DNA from: Dermatophagoides farinae
Taxonomy: Eukaryota; Arthropoda; Arachnida; Sarcoptiformes; Pyroglyphidae
Length of the DNA: 64,000 nt
Direction: 5' to 3'
Assembly (NCBI RefSeq): GCF_024713945.1
Contig: NC_134684.1
Location: forward strand, 2,399,001 to 2,463,000
Shown: in pieces, positions 23,566-34,600 of the stretch
Layout of the letters: each line of letters begins with the position of its first letter
How positions within the stretch are numbered: the first letter of the stretch is position 1
Made by a program: the position numbers and the translations under genes
The notes under the pieces: generated by a model
Database searches by the model: none
Told to the model about the DNA's origin: nothing
What the model saw: only the letters and a program-made list of their open reading frames with translations

Positions 23566-25060
23566 AGACGAAGAAGTTATTGATGAAATTTTGGTATGTT
23601 TAAAAGAACCTACTGCAAATGACACTGTAGTGGAAAATGACTCATCTTTTTTGAGACCTAATAACGAGAAAAATGATAATCTTCCCTGGTTAAAAACTAA
23701 CGATTTAAATCTATGGTCTCGTTTGTTGATTCTTGATCAGACATTTTTGTCAAAATTGGATAAATTTTATTGCAATTCTAGTGGTGAATATTGGCTTTTT
23801 GATGATGATGGCAAAATATTCCGTTATGGTCATCATGATCGAAATCGAGAAGATTTTACTGATATCCAATCACCAATATTAATCAATGAATTGAGTAATG
23901 AGCTTATCAAATCGATTGTCCCTTGCTTTAATTATAAGAGTACTTGGTCTCTGATTCTAACCCAAGATGGACAGCTCTATGCTATTGGCGATAATCAGTA
24001 TGGACAACTTGGCATTGGTAATACAGAATTTCAACATAGACCAGTTTTTGTTTCGGGAAATATTCGTAAAGTTTCTTGTGGTATATACCATGCCTTGGCG
24101 ATAACTAATGATGGAAAAGTGTTAAGTTCTGGCTCGAATCAATTTTTTCAAAACGGACACAAAATAAAAAGTCATGGTAAATTAACACTTAGCGAAATTG
24201 ATTCATTTCGAAATGATCGAGTCATGGATATCACTTGCACTATTAATGCTTCAATAATTATGAAAGAATTTCATGAAATATATCTGTTCGGTTCTTTTAA
24301 TCGAAACATTTTTTTTCCACCAAAACTCATCATTTTTGATTCATTCATAACAAGAATTGTTGGTGGCCGAGATGAATTTCTTGTTCTTTCCAATGAAATG
24401 AAACAAAATCATGATCGTACTAGTGAACAAGCTCATATCTATCAATCGAATAATGAATCAAAATTTATTAGTCACAAGATCAAATTTGATTTTTCGGAAT
24501 CTAAAATAATTGCTGTTTATCCTCAAATTTATTCCAGTAATTACGTATTTGTTACTGAGGATGGCTTATGCCACATCATCTGTTACCAGCAACCACGACA
24601 AATAATAACAACAAAATTTTCATCAGTACCCGATGTTTTTTGTTTGTTTCTTTATCCACAAACGGGATCAATTATTCGTTTACCAAAAGAGTTGACCCAG
24701 AATCTCGATCGTATTTCAACATTGAACAATCCAGGTGTGGCTGATATTATTTTTAAAATTCCAAATTCAAATGTATTGTATGCTGAACGTGAACGTTTAA
24801 GTGGACGTTCATTTTTTTGGCACAACTCATTCAATTGCCAATGGGCGAGCAAATATCCGGCCACTATTCATTTTAAATATTTGCCATTCTATCTTTATTT
24901 ACGTTTTGTTTATGAAATGCCCGATTTGAAAATGATCAATTTGTTGGATTTCATTGAAGAATTGTATGATTTGGGCAGAAAATTTGAAGATGGTGATTTT
25001 ATTCATTATCTTAATAATTTAGCCAATCGTAAAGCTAAAATCAATAATAAGCCAACTTAA
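23519..25060 (+). CDS. RCC1-repeat protein with BTB-like C-terminus (RCBTB-like)
   Basis: An open frame of about 510 codons, overlapping the end of the Gag-like frame. Its true start is likely upstream in that frame, since no good ATG begins it. RCC1 propeller blades are recognisable in the middle: SLILTQDGQLYAIGDNQYGQLGIGN, split here by the reader as TQDGQLYAIGDNQYG then QLGIGN, and CGIYHALAITNDGKVLSSGSN. The C-terminal 110 residues look like a divergent BTB domain: DIIFKIPNSNVLYAERERL, then FVYEMPDLKMINLLDFIEEL and LYDLGRKFEDGDF. RCBTB proteins use the BTB part to dimerise or bind cullin 3, and the propeller to bind partners. It is intronless, or has one intron near the overlap. AATAAA is at 25240-25245. 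Confidence 0.75.
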   Translation: MKIKIIFWMINITKSKDEEVIDEILVCLKEPTANDTVVENDSSFLRPNNEKNDNLPWLKTNDLNLWSRLLILDQTFLSKLDKFYCNSSGEYWLFDDDGKIFRYGHHDRNREDFTDIQSPILINELSNELIKSIVPCFNYKSTWSLILTQDGQLYAIGDNQYGQLGIGNTEFQHRPVFVSGNIRKVSCGIYHALAITNDGKVLSSGSNQFFQNGHKIKSHGKLTLSEIDSFRNDRVMDITCTINASIIMKEFHEIYLFGSFNRNIFFPPKLIIFDSFITRIVGGRDEFLVLSNEMKQNHDRTSEQAHIYQSNNESKFISHKIKFDFSESKIIAVYPQIYSSNYVFVTEDGLCHIICYQQPRQIITTKFSSVPDVFCLFLYPQTGSIIRLPKELTQNLDRISTLNNPGVADIIFKIPNSNVLYAERERLSGRSFFWHNSFNCQWASKYPATIHFKYLPFYLYLRFVYEMPDLKMINLLDFIEELYDLGRKFEDGDFIHYLNNLANRKAKINNKPT

Positions 25061-25277
25061 ATGTTAATTTTTTTTTCGATTTCCGAAAGAACCCTTTAAA
25101 TAATTTTGATGTTTCATTTTTTTTCCATTCAGATACATAATCTTTTTGTAAATCAAATTAATCGATAAAAATAATTTTTTCAAATATAATTTGTTTATTA
25201 ATGATAAGATATAATGATAATAATAATGAGATTTAATTGAATAAAGAATTATATAATTCACAATGGATTTTTTCTGT

Positions 25278-26119
25278 TCAATTCAATATGGTATGATTAT
25301 CGAAAATATTACGACGCTGTTCTTTTACTTGACGTTTCCATTTGTTTTGTGAATGACCAACACGATTCAATACACCGATTGGTCCGGCTGCCGTTATATT
25401 TACATCATCGGTTATACCACTAAATTTGAATGAAAAAAAAAATTGAATGGATTTCTCTAAAAAAAAATTATTAACAATACATACGATGATGATGATATTC
25501 GATGTCTAGCGGATTGACTATCCGAATCTCGTTGAGGAGGTTGTTGATGTTCTTGTTGTTGTGGTTGTTGTTGTTGTTGCGATCCATCCGATGGCTGTTG
25601 TTCATGTTCTTCTAATGAAACTTCTTCATTGAAATATTTATAACTGTTCCTTGATTGACCTGATTGAAATCGAATAGAATATAAATGAAAAATTTGTTGA
25701 TAATTGCAATATGAAAAATAGATACGTTTATGAATCCATGGATCAAGAATCATTAGAAACAGCATATAAATGACCAGAAAAGATATGACACCAATGATGA
25801 ATATGACAAAGAAACGAATAATGGATGTATCTCTTGATTCATATTTACATTCACAGCGTGGACAAAATTCTTTTGCTTTCGATTGAACATCGGATGATAA
25901 TTGTGGCAGAACAACGAAATCACAATTACATTGATTGGGAGCTACATTTCTAATGTATAATTTTCTTGTAGTACCTTTGGTTGCATTGCTTACAACACTA
26001 GGCACTGGACATATACATTTACATCGAACATCTTCATATTGGCCATCGACCGATCCAATGATCAACATAATAAATGGTAAACATGTTAAAAATAGACAGA
26101 AATTTACTTGATTTGCCAT
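25278..26119 (-). CDS. TMEM9: TMEM9 family lysosomal/endosomal membrane protein
   Basis: TMEM9 proteins are single-pass glycoproteins of late endosomes and lysosomes, linked to V-ATPase and CLC transporter regulation. Exons 25726-26119, 25485-25659 and 25278-25419 (711 nt, 236 aa) join in phase. A signal peptide (FCLFLTCLPFIMLIIG) is followed by the family hallmark EDVRCKCICPVP, the second Cys block CNCDFVV and FCPRCECKYESRDTS, one membrane helix (FFVIFIIGVISFLVIYMLFL), then LDPWIHKR. The cytosolic part has a Gln/Pro-rich insert. The last exon gives the conserved end: NKWKRQVKEQRRNIFDNHTILN, matched in two halves (NKWKRQVKEQRR and IFDNHTILN). The first intron (25660-25725) is 66 nt, has no in-frame stop and could be retained. 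The family call is firm. Confidence 0.93.
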
Positions 26120-26449
26120 TTTTTTTACAAGAAAAGTCTCAACAAAAACAACAGAATATTAGGTCATTTTTAAATTTAAGATTTTTATTCAAAAATGATC
26201 TTGAGTAGGAGTTTTTTAAAATATTGACATGGCAAAATTTGTCAAATCGCAAAAATTGATGGCAAAAAAAATGTAAACAAAAGACTGTTCAAATAGGACG
26301 TATGGAATTTAAAAATGACGCGCCAACAAATTGAAAAAAAATTCCTATGAATTAATCATTTATTTCAATACAAATATAGAAAAAGTTAAAAAAATTTCTG
26401 AAAAAACAATCTTCAATAAGTTATGATAAAATTTCAAAAAAAAAAAACA

Positions 26450-27596
26450 TTAATCCCGATGAAACCTTGCGATATATTCCACAATGTTATTTGTCTTGTT
26501 CATTGTTACAATTTTGTCTGTCCAACAAATAAAAATTTCTGGAATTTTCTTTTGAAATATTCGTTTAACATTTTCACAACTTTGACGATTTTCTGAAAAT
26601 AAATTAACAATGAATCTATGAGATCAATATATTCGAAAATTATATCAATCTTACGTTGAAACCAAAATTCTCGCAAATTATTTAAATGATAAACATTATT
26701 CGGAAATATGGTTATTTCGTTATTATCCAGATGTAGATGTGTCAAAGAAGATGGTAGTTTCCAATTAGCTGGCAACCATCTCAGTTGATTATAACTCAAA
26801 TCAAGTGAACGAAATTCTTTGGAATCAGCTGGAAAAAAATTTACATTATCAATGCTTGTCAGTTGATTATGTGCCAACGAAAGCATCCGAAGATTTGCCA
26901 CATTTTTCAATAGATCTACACCGGCCAATGATTTTATATTGCAACGAATCATATTTAATGTTTTTAATTTGGAATATACTTCGAATGGTTGATTGAATAT
27001 GAGAAAATGATACGGTGGTTGTAATCGATCATCATCAATCAATTGATATGAATCCAAATGAATCATTTCAAGATGATTCCATGATGATTGTATAAAGTAC
27101 AATAATTGTCGATACATTCGAACGTTTGATATAACCAATTGATGGATATACAAATTTTTATGCTGACTGGCAAATTGATAGGAATTCATATCAATATTTG
27201 AAATTTCTAGCCAATTTATTTCCAATGAATCATGCTGGAATATCAATTCAGGATTCAAACTTCTTATGATGAATTGATCGACAAATATTTTTCCATCATT
27301 AATTTTTTCAATCAATTGATTTAAATGTTGTTGATCGTTATGATTATTAGCATCATCTGTTTGTTTACCATCACAGCAAACTGATTTTTTTTTGGCCATT
27401 ATAATTAGATATAATAATAATAAAAAGATGCCTAATGAATATACTTACGGAAATCAATACGTTGTCGAGCATCTTCGGGTACATTAAAATCATACGAATG
27501 AGCTTTACAATTGCATGATGATCCTATGATTGATTCACATTCAGAATAATATGTTAAAATGATCCAAATAAAAATTTGTATAAACATCATCATCAT
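26450..27596 (-). CDS. Secreted leucine-rich-repeat protein
   Basis: Exons 27449-27596, 26655-27380 and 26450-26592 (1017 nt, 338 aa). The first exon gives an ATG run, a signal peptide (FIQIFIWIILTYYS) and a Cys-rich N-cap (SECESIIGSSCNCKAH, then RQRIDF), the layout seen in arthropod LRR proteins annotated as chaoptin-like or as luciferin-monooxygenase non-catalytic-subunit-like. About six repeats follow, clearest at LKTLNMIRCNIKSLAGV, LRMLSLAHNQLTSIDNV, RSLDLSYNQLRWLPAN, LTHLHLDNNEITIFPN. The C-terminal exon is basic with two Cys (SCENVKRIF, FICWTDK). No membrane anchor is seen, so it is probably extracellular. The ATG beginning MAKKKS at 27399 lies in the first intron and is not the start: the N-cap exon splices in phase 1 to 27380. 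AATAAA on the minus strand is at 26359-26364. Confidence 0.85.
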
Positions 27597-27863
27597 TATC
27601 AATACAAAATCATCATCATCATCATCAATATTAATTGTACATTCGTATTACCAATATCGAAACGAAATAATAATTGTCGAGCCAAGTTAAACATAAACAT
27701 AAATTGATTAATTAATGACAATTATAATTGTATGTGTGTGTGTGTGTATGTGATAAAATGATTATTCAAGTACATAATTGAGCAGATCGAATCATCACAT
27801 TATTAAAGTGGAGAATGGCTATGCAATTTTTTTTTTAAATAAAATGCTTGTTGTAATTTTTCT

Positions 27864-28033
27864 CCATCTAATCATTACAATGCAATCGAGTGTCCGTGGT
27901 AACCATTCGATGAGTGGTAGTCGTTTTTTTTTGTTGCTGTTTTTTTTTCCATCTAATCATTACAATGCAATCGAGTGTCCGTGGTAACCATTCGATGAGT
28001 GGTAGTCGTTTTTTTTTGTTGCTGTTTTTTTTT
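27864..28033. repeat. 85-bp tandem duplication, two copies
   Basis: Copy 1 at 27864-27948 and copy 2 at 27949-28033 are virtually identical, including their T runs. Each contains GTGTCC, two bases, GGTAAC, which resembles an X-box. The near-identity indicates a recent event. Confidence 0.95.
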
Positions 28034-28096
28034 GCCATCAATCATTTTTTCAAATTCCTTAAATTCCATGAATGACATTGGTAAACATTTACAATT

Positions 28097-28240
28097 CAAA
28101 TAAACTAAAAAGTAATCTTTATTATATGGGCATAGATTTTTAATAATAGGGCAAAAATTCGATGAATACAAATAAACTAAAAAGTAATCTTTATTATATG
28201 GGCATAGATTTTTAATAATAGGACAAAAATTTGATGAATA
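28097..28240. repeat. 72-bp tandem duplication, two copies
   Basis: Copy 1 at 28097-28168 and copy 2 at 28169-28240 differ at only a few positions (for example GGGCAAAAATTC against GGACAAAAATTT). It is separate from the 85-bp duplication about 65 bp away. Confidence 0.93.
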
Positions 28241-28353
28241 AGAAATAACAATAAAGAATTTATATTATAGTTAAATTTTAACAAAAAAAAACTTTTATGA
28301 ATATCACAGATTTTATTCATATTGGTTCGGAATTATTCACTTTTTTTTCATGT

Positions 28354-31300
28354 TTAACATTCTGTTTCCACTTTGAATGCAACTTCTGGACTAGATGGTG
28401 GTTCTGGACTAGTAGCCATTGATCGTCTTGACAATATGGGTGGTGTCACTCGTGATGATGTTGGTAAACTTGAAACAATCGATGCACGACGACCAATACT
28501 AACAACGGAAAATCTACGAGGTGCTATGGTTCTCAATTCTCCATCATTATCATCGTCATCTTGATTCTATTTGAGAAATAATAAATTCATAAAAACAGAT
28601 CATTTAGATAGATAAAATTTTACCTCTATATTGATGACGATATTGCTAACATGACCATAATCAGCCAATGATTTACGTCGACGCATTTCGTACAATATAG
28701 TTGTGAATTCTTCTTTTAATTCTTCACAACGTTGAACAACTCCAGGATCACCCATTTCATATGCTCCGGATAATTGATTAAGTTCATCTTGAATTTCATG
28801 AAGTTTATCGGAAAGATCGACAGACCCAGCAATAGCCGGAACTTCAATTAGTGAAGTAGCTTGTTGATTACCATATAATTGTTGCTGTTGAGCAGCCAGT
28901 TGATCACCAAGAAACATCGGACGTTTTGTACGTTTTGATTCACCAGGTACACGTCGTTTTGATAACAATTCATGAAGAGTATCAATTTGACCACAAAAAT
29001 GACGCATCAATTCCTTTGAATTGGTAATCAATTTTGAACTGGTTGCAATTGATATGTAAATATTTTGATCATAACTGAATATATTATATACAAGCGAACA
29101 GTATGAAGGCGGTGATAAAAAATAAAACACTTTATTTAAACGATGTGATCCAATACTTAACGCAGTCTCTGGACCCGTCATATTCGACATGTAAACCGAA
29201 GAATTTCGATTGACCAAATTCATTAACACACGATATATACTCTGTGGCAGGAATCGACTCAATAAATAATGTGAACCATACATTACTGCCGTATCGGCCG
29301 AAGTTTTGAGCTCTTCCATCAGATGACGTACTTCCCACAATCGAGGAATAGCACCCTCTGTATTTGTTGGTATGGGTGATGAAGCTAGAAAAAAAAATCA
29401 TAACATTAGATATAAAAGTAAGTCATTCATATAGAATACAATTACTTAAAACATAATTAACTCCAGTTAAGCTTGCTTCGATTGGCGTCTGTGGTTTGAT
29501 ATCGACCGGAATAGAAATCGTTAAATCCGGTGGATTAATAATATTAGTTTTGGTTGTAAGATATGAACGTATAGAACCGGCAATACAGGCTAATAGAACA
29601 TCGTTGAGAGTGCTGTCGATTGATGAAAAAATGATCAATCGTTAAGGTAATCACCATAATCATTGTTTACTTACCTTCTGGTCACTTGTTTGATTCTGTA
29701 AATCTTTGGTAAATCTAATGCTGACCAATGTATTGATTTAATTTCTTTAGCTTTGGTTAAATAGTTGTGATGACGACGAGTGAACGCCCACATAATCCAA
29801 AGAAAAAATGTTAATGGTCCAACAATGATTGCACGTAAAATATTAATAGACAAAGTGGCCGAGCCAAAACGAGCTTTTTGAGCCGAACACATGGGTACTG
29901 AATCGCAAAGATAATGAGTTAAAATAGATACTAAGCCAGATTGTGAAAGGGTTTGATGAACACGAATAATGAGAATAACTTGATCACAATAGGAAGCAAG
30001 TGAATAACGGATTTGCCATAATGGCTTGTCCATCGGTAATGATTGACCCATAAAGGCCATTAATCTTTTGCGCAATGATCGTTTACAATCGATAGGTTCA
30101 TCTTCGATAACATGGTCATCAAAATTATTCAATTCTGGTTCATATTTCCAATATTGTGAACCACATAATCCACGACGAATGAGACGTGATTTAAAACGGG
30201 CAAGTTCTGGCTTTGTTAGCAATCGTGTGGCAATAACATCACGAAGTTGTTGTATGGACAAACCTTTGTCCAGATACATTAGGCAATGGGTGATATGTCC
30301 CTTTTGAAGCCAAAATGAATCAACTGATGAAATTGGCTCTTGATCGGTAATCGATGTGAATAATGTACATTGAAAAATTCGCTTTATAAAGATGAATATT
30401 GGCAATAATATCAACAAAAACAGTACTGTTGGCGCACCGGTTAACAATGCCAATATGGTGAAAAAAATTGTCAGCAAAAATATGCCAACTATTGAACGAT
30501 CCAATGGATGTATCAAAGTTTTTAGCTATTTTTAGCCAAACAAATAAGAAACAAAAAAGAACCATTAAAAGTATTAGCCATACAAAATCAATAGGTTTCT
30601 ATGGGTCAGCAAAAATTTTTAATAATTACTGAATTGGCAGTTTTCATTCAAAATGTTACCTTTTTTGATTTTAGACCACCATTTGGTTTTTTTGGTATGT
30701 ATGTCAATGGTCGTTTGATGTTGTGATTGTTGACGTTGTGAATTAGATTGTTGTGTGGCTAATAAACTTGAATTACAACTGGTTGGATCCGATGTTGATG
30801 ATGCAATCGAAGAAGCTCGTGATTGATGTTCCGTATGATGATGATGATGATTTGGATGTATATTTGTTGTGGTTGCTGATATTGGAGGAGCTGGAATGGT
30901 TTCCAATGAAACAGCAACAGAATTTTTTGTTCGAAATGAAAATCGAAATCTTCGTCGTTTAGAATCACGATGACGACGTTTTTTATGATGATGATGATGA
31001 TGATGATGATAGGCTCGGGCCGTATCAACTGATTGTGAATGAATAGCACATCCATGATGATGATGATGATGATGGGTAAAAACAGCTGTCGATGAACCTT
31101 GTACTGGATGGACAGGATCATGATCAACATCAACATCAACATCAACATCATCAACGACCACAGGATATTCATAATGTTGATGATGATGATGAAGAGGTAG
31201 TTTAAAACTATTGGGCGGTGGAGGAGGCGTTGGAACTGGTGTATCACTTTCATTTAGAATTTGATGACTATTATTATGTAAATTATTGGTTTCATGTGTA

Positions 31301-31644
31301 TGATAATGGCTATTCACTGGTGATGTTGATGATGATGATTGTTGTTGTTGTTGTTGTTGATGTGTACTGGTTAGAATTAATTTTTGAGCATGGCTCGTAT
31401 CAATACTGAGCTGTGGAAATTTTCTCACCGCACTTGTCGGTGTTATCATCGTTGGTGTTGTTCGTACAGATGGCTGTGGTGATCGACATGGTGATGGTAA
31501 TTCTTTTTGTTGATGGATCAATGTTGATTCTTCATCAAGACCAACTAACATTAAATTAGATCTGGATGATGATGATTGTTTACGTTTCGGTTGTGATGAT
31601 GACGATGATGATGATGATGATGATGAATGTGATTGCATCATCAT
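28354..31644 (-). CDS. WS/DGAT-like (wax ester synthase/diacylglycerol acyltransferase) homologue, motif degraded
   Basis: Members transfer acyl groups from acyl-CoA to alcohols or diacylglycerol. Exons 30660-31644, 29675-30488, 29446-29612, 28624-29384 and 28354-28566 total 2940 nt (979 aa), all in phase. The first 330 residues are low complexity: Ser, Gln and His runs, a Pro run, a Val/Asp repeat and a basic patch KKRRHRDSKRRRFRF. Two hydrophobic segments follow (IFLLTIFFTILALL and TVLFLLILLPIFIFI). The acyltransferase core has SFWLQKGHITHCLMYLDKG, GQSLPMDKPLWQIRY and, in the second half, STLNDVLLACIAGSIRSYL and NMTGPETALSIGSHRL, all family landmarks. The catalytic HHxxxDG is replaced by HQTLSQSG at about 506-513, so normal catalysis is doubtful. 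A C-terminal helical and Ser/Arg-rich tail completes it. Confidence 0.85.
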
Positions 31645-34600
31645 CGTTTTTTTTCACTTTTATTGAATTTCAAATAAAAAAAAAATTATATTCCACACTC
31701 CAGATAGATTGGAATAATAATAAAAAATAATGATCACTGAATTATAATCGATAATATTTGATCATTGTTATGGTAGAATATTTGGCATTTTGGTTTTTTT
31801 TTGTTGTTGTTAATATTGCAATAATTGACAATTTATTCTTATTATTATCATCATCATCATTATTTTTATTAAGTAATAGTGGATTTATATTCTTCATTCG
31901 TGAACATTATTTTCAAACAAAGTAAAAAAATAATGTTTTTTGTGTATGAGATGAATGTGTCAGCCGTTATTGTCATTGATATATATATATATACAATTGA
32001 ATTGAACAATAAAATTGTAATCGATCGATTTTGTTCCGCTTTTTTTTTGGCCCATTCAAAATTGTTTGTGCTATTATTATTATTATTTGCCAATAGCCAA
32101 GCCCAAACAATGATGATGATGATGATGATGGAATCATAAAGAGAAACGAAGAGAAAGTGTCATGAAAAAACTACTCATTCAATGATTATGGCCACGAGAG
32201 CGACGATATTTTCTTCTGGATTCTGGTTCTTTTTTCTTTTCTTTTCGTTTTTTATGAAATTTGTTTGTAATGAACTTTGAGAAAGTTTTTAAGCTCGAAA
32301 CACACGAGAGAAAAAAATGTGAACCAATGAAGAGGAAAAAAATTGCTGATGATCGATTAATAAATTACACGCGCGCGCACACACACACACACATCATTGT
32401 ATTAATTAAACTTCAATGAAACAAAATCAAATTGAATTCCATATGGCCAGACCAATTGAAAAAGGTCACTGTGTGTGTGGTGGATGATTGAATTTCATGA
32501 TTCAATTCTGCAAAAATTGAAATGAAATGAAATATTAATATTTAACTCAAACTAATTAATAATAAGTGCATAAGGATCTAATTAATCTATATGGATAGGT
32601 CTAAAGAATTTTTTTTTTGTTTTGTTTCAAATTTTCATTTCCAATTATTGTTCAAAATTCACTCAACAAAAATCAACATGAAATATTGACTAAACAATAG
32701 AAATTTTTTCAATACAAAATTTCATTCAAATTCTGAAACAAATTCCATAAGAATAACCAATGAATGAATGAATGAATGAATGAATTAAATATAATTGAAA
32801 AGTTCTAGTTGGCCAGATTTTTTTTTGTTGAAAAAAGTATTATTAATAAAAACTTTTCATATCACAAAGTGAGAATACAGAAGAAAAAAAAAGATTATTA
32901 TTAGTTCGTTGAAAATATCGTTGAATTTTGTATTTAAAAATTGTGATGAAAAAAAAATGAAAGATTTAATTTTTGTTTTGTTTTTCATATTTGATTCTTG
33001 TCATTCTTGTTTGTTTTTGTTTTTCATTCATTTCAATGATCAGGATTATTCTTGAAATAATCATCATGATGATCATTATGATGGTTTTGGTTAGGAATTT
33101 TTTTTTTCATTTTCATTTTCATTTTCAATTTATTACTTGAAAACAAATCAAATGTCATACATAGAGTTAAGTAGTTATATTTTTCCGCCAAAATGATGTG
33201 GATCAAGTAATGCACTCATATCAATGTTGTAATTCTTCATTATAACTTGGCTCAAAGTGGATGGAAATGAAAATGAAAATGAAAATGTTTTTTCTTTATT
33301 TTTTCATTTTCATCTAATAAATAATTCAACATGCCAGACAACTGGAAAAAAATGAACCGATGTTTTTTTTCATCATCATCATCATCTCATCTCCTTGTAA
33401 AATGGTTGGATATTCATTGAAAAATTACGAATTTTGTTTACTTACAAACCGAACTCAAACACACACACACACAATCTGCATACTTTCTTTGGGGATTTTC
33501 TTTTACATTCCCATTTCATGATGTTATTAATATTGAATTTATTTCTGGCCAAAATAATGAAAAAAAAGGAAAAAAATTAAAAAAATAAAAACATACATCC
33601 ATGCAACAAAAAAAAGAAACAAAATCCCAAAACACTAATAATACTGACGGATAAGAATTGAAATCATGAATTATCAAGAATTTCATTTCATTCAATTTCA
33701 AATTAAAATCGGTTGGTTGATAAAGTCTCTGTGTTTTTTTTTCTTTCTTTCTTTATTTCTTGTTGTTGATAAATTATTGAATATAAAAAAAAAACATTGT
33801 GCTGTTGTGCATATTGTATAACAGTATGATGTGATGGTCTTTATAATGGTTAAAATAAAAGTACGATACGATAACAGCACAAATATTGCATTTAGAAGTT
33901 TCAACGAATGTTATGTCATAATTTTTTTTTCATTGAAAAAAGAACCGAATAACATTTAACAAGAATTTAAATTTAATCGAAACAAAAAAAAAGATTCGGT
34001 AGATGGGTTTTTTTCTTTGAAAAAAAAATCGAATAACAAAATCATCAAACACATCAAATATCATAAAGAGAGAAAATTTAATTCAATTTTATCACGGCAA
34101 AAGAAAGGTTGCCTCTTTTATGTTGTTTCAAAATTCGTTGACACACACACACACACACTATGAGCAAACATTATGATAAAAAAAGATGAAAATATAAAGA
34201 AAATTTATATTTCAAATTGTGACAAAAACATACCAACCATATCAAACAGGCTATAAAACAAAGAAAATACGAAATACCGGTTTGAACGAGATTTTTTTTC
34301 AATATATAAACACCCGACTTTTTTTTCTGTCATTTACAAACACCAAACACCCGGATATAATTCCTTTATTATTTTGAGCCCATAATATCCAACGATGTGT
34401 ATAAAGATTCGGACATACATGAAAAATAAAGAAAAAAAAAATCTTATCTTACCTCCCACTCGTATAATTTAGCATTGGCTGTGTGTGTGTGTGTGTGTTT
34501 TTGTTTCATCTGACATATTATATTATACCCGATGCATCGTTTTACTCATTTTTTTTTTTTTTTTTGGTTTCATTCATTCATTCATTCATTCCCATTTTCC

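Larger units (their letters stand above)
27597..28353. other. Intergenic with two adjacent tandem duplications
   Basis: Between the LRR gene start and the 3' end of the WS/DGAT gene, both minus strand. It holds a CAT run (about 27585-27629), a TG run (about 27732-27747) and two separate tandem duplications, listed below. A minus-strand poly(A) signal (28312-28317) serves the WS/DGAT gene. No coding sequence is supported. Confidence 0.65.

Noticed and set aside
22266-25277. Complete Copia-type retrotransposon
   Set aside because: No LTRs, protease, integrase, reverse transcriptase or RNase H are present; only a Gag-like N-terminus is seen.
27381-27399. ATG at 27399 (MAKKKS) as the start of the LRR protein
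   Set aside because: It lies in an intron. An upstream exon with signal peptide and Cys-rich cap splices in phase to 27380, past this ATG.
29671-30516. Acyltransferase starting at the frame's own beginning near 30516
   Set aside because: That start is not ATG, and an acceptor at 30489-30490 joins the upstream exon in phase, giving one long gene.
30759-31253. Ile/Met-rich 164-codon minus-strand frame
   Set aside because: It is the shadow of the His/Gln-rich first exon of the WS/DGAT gene in another frame.
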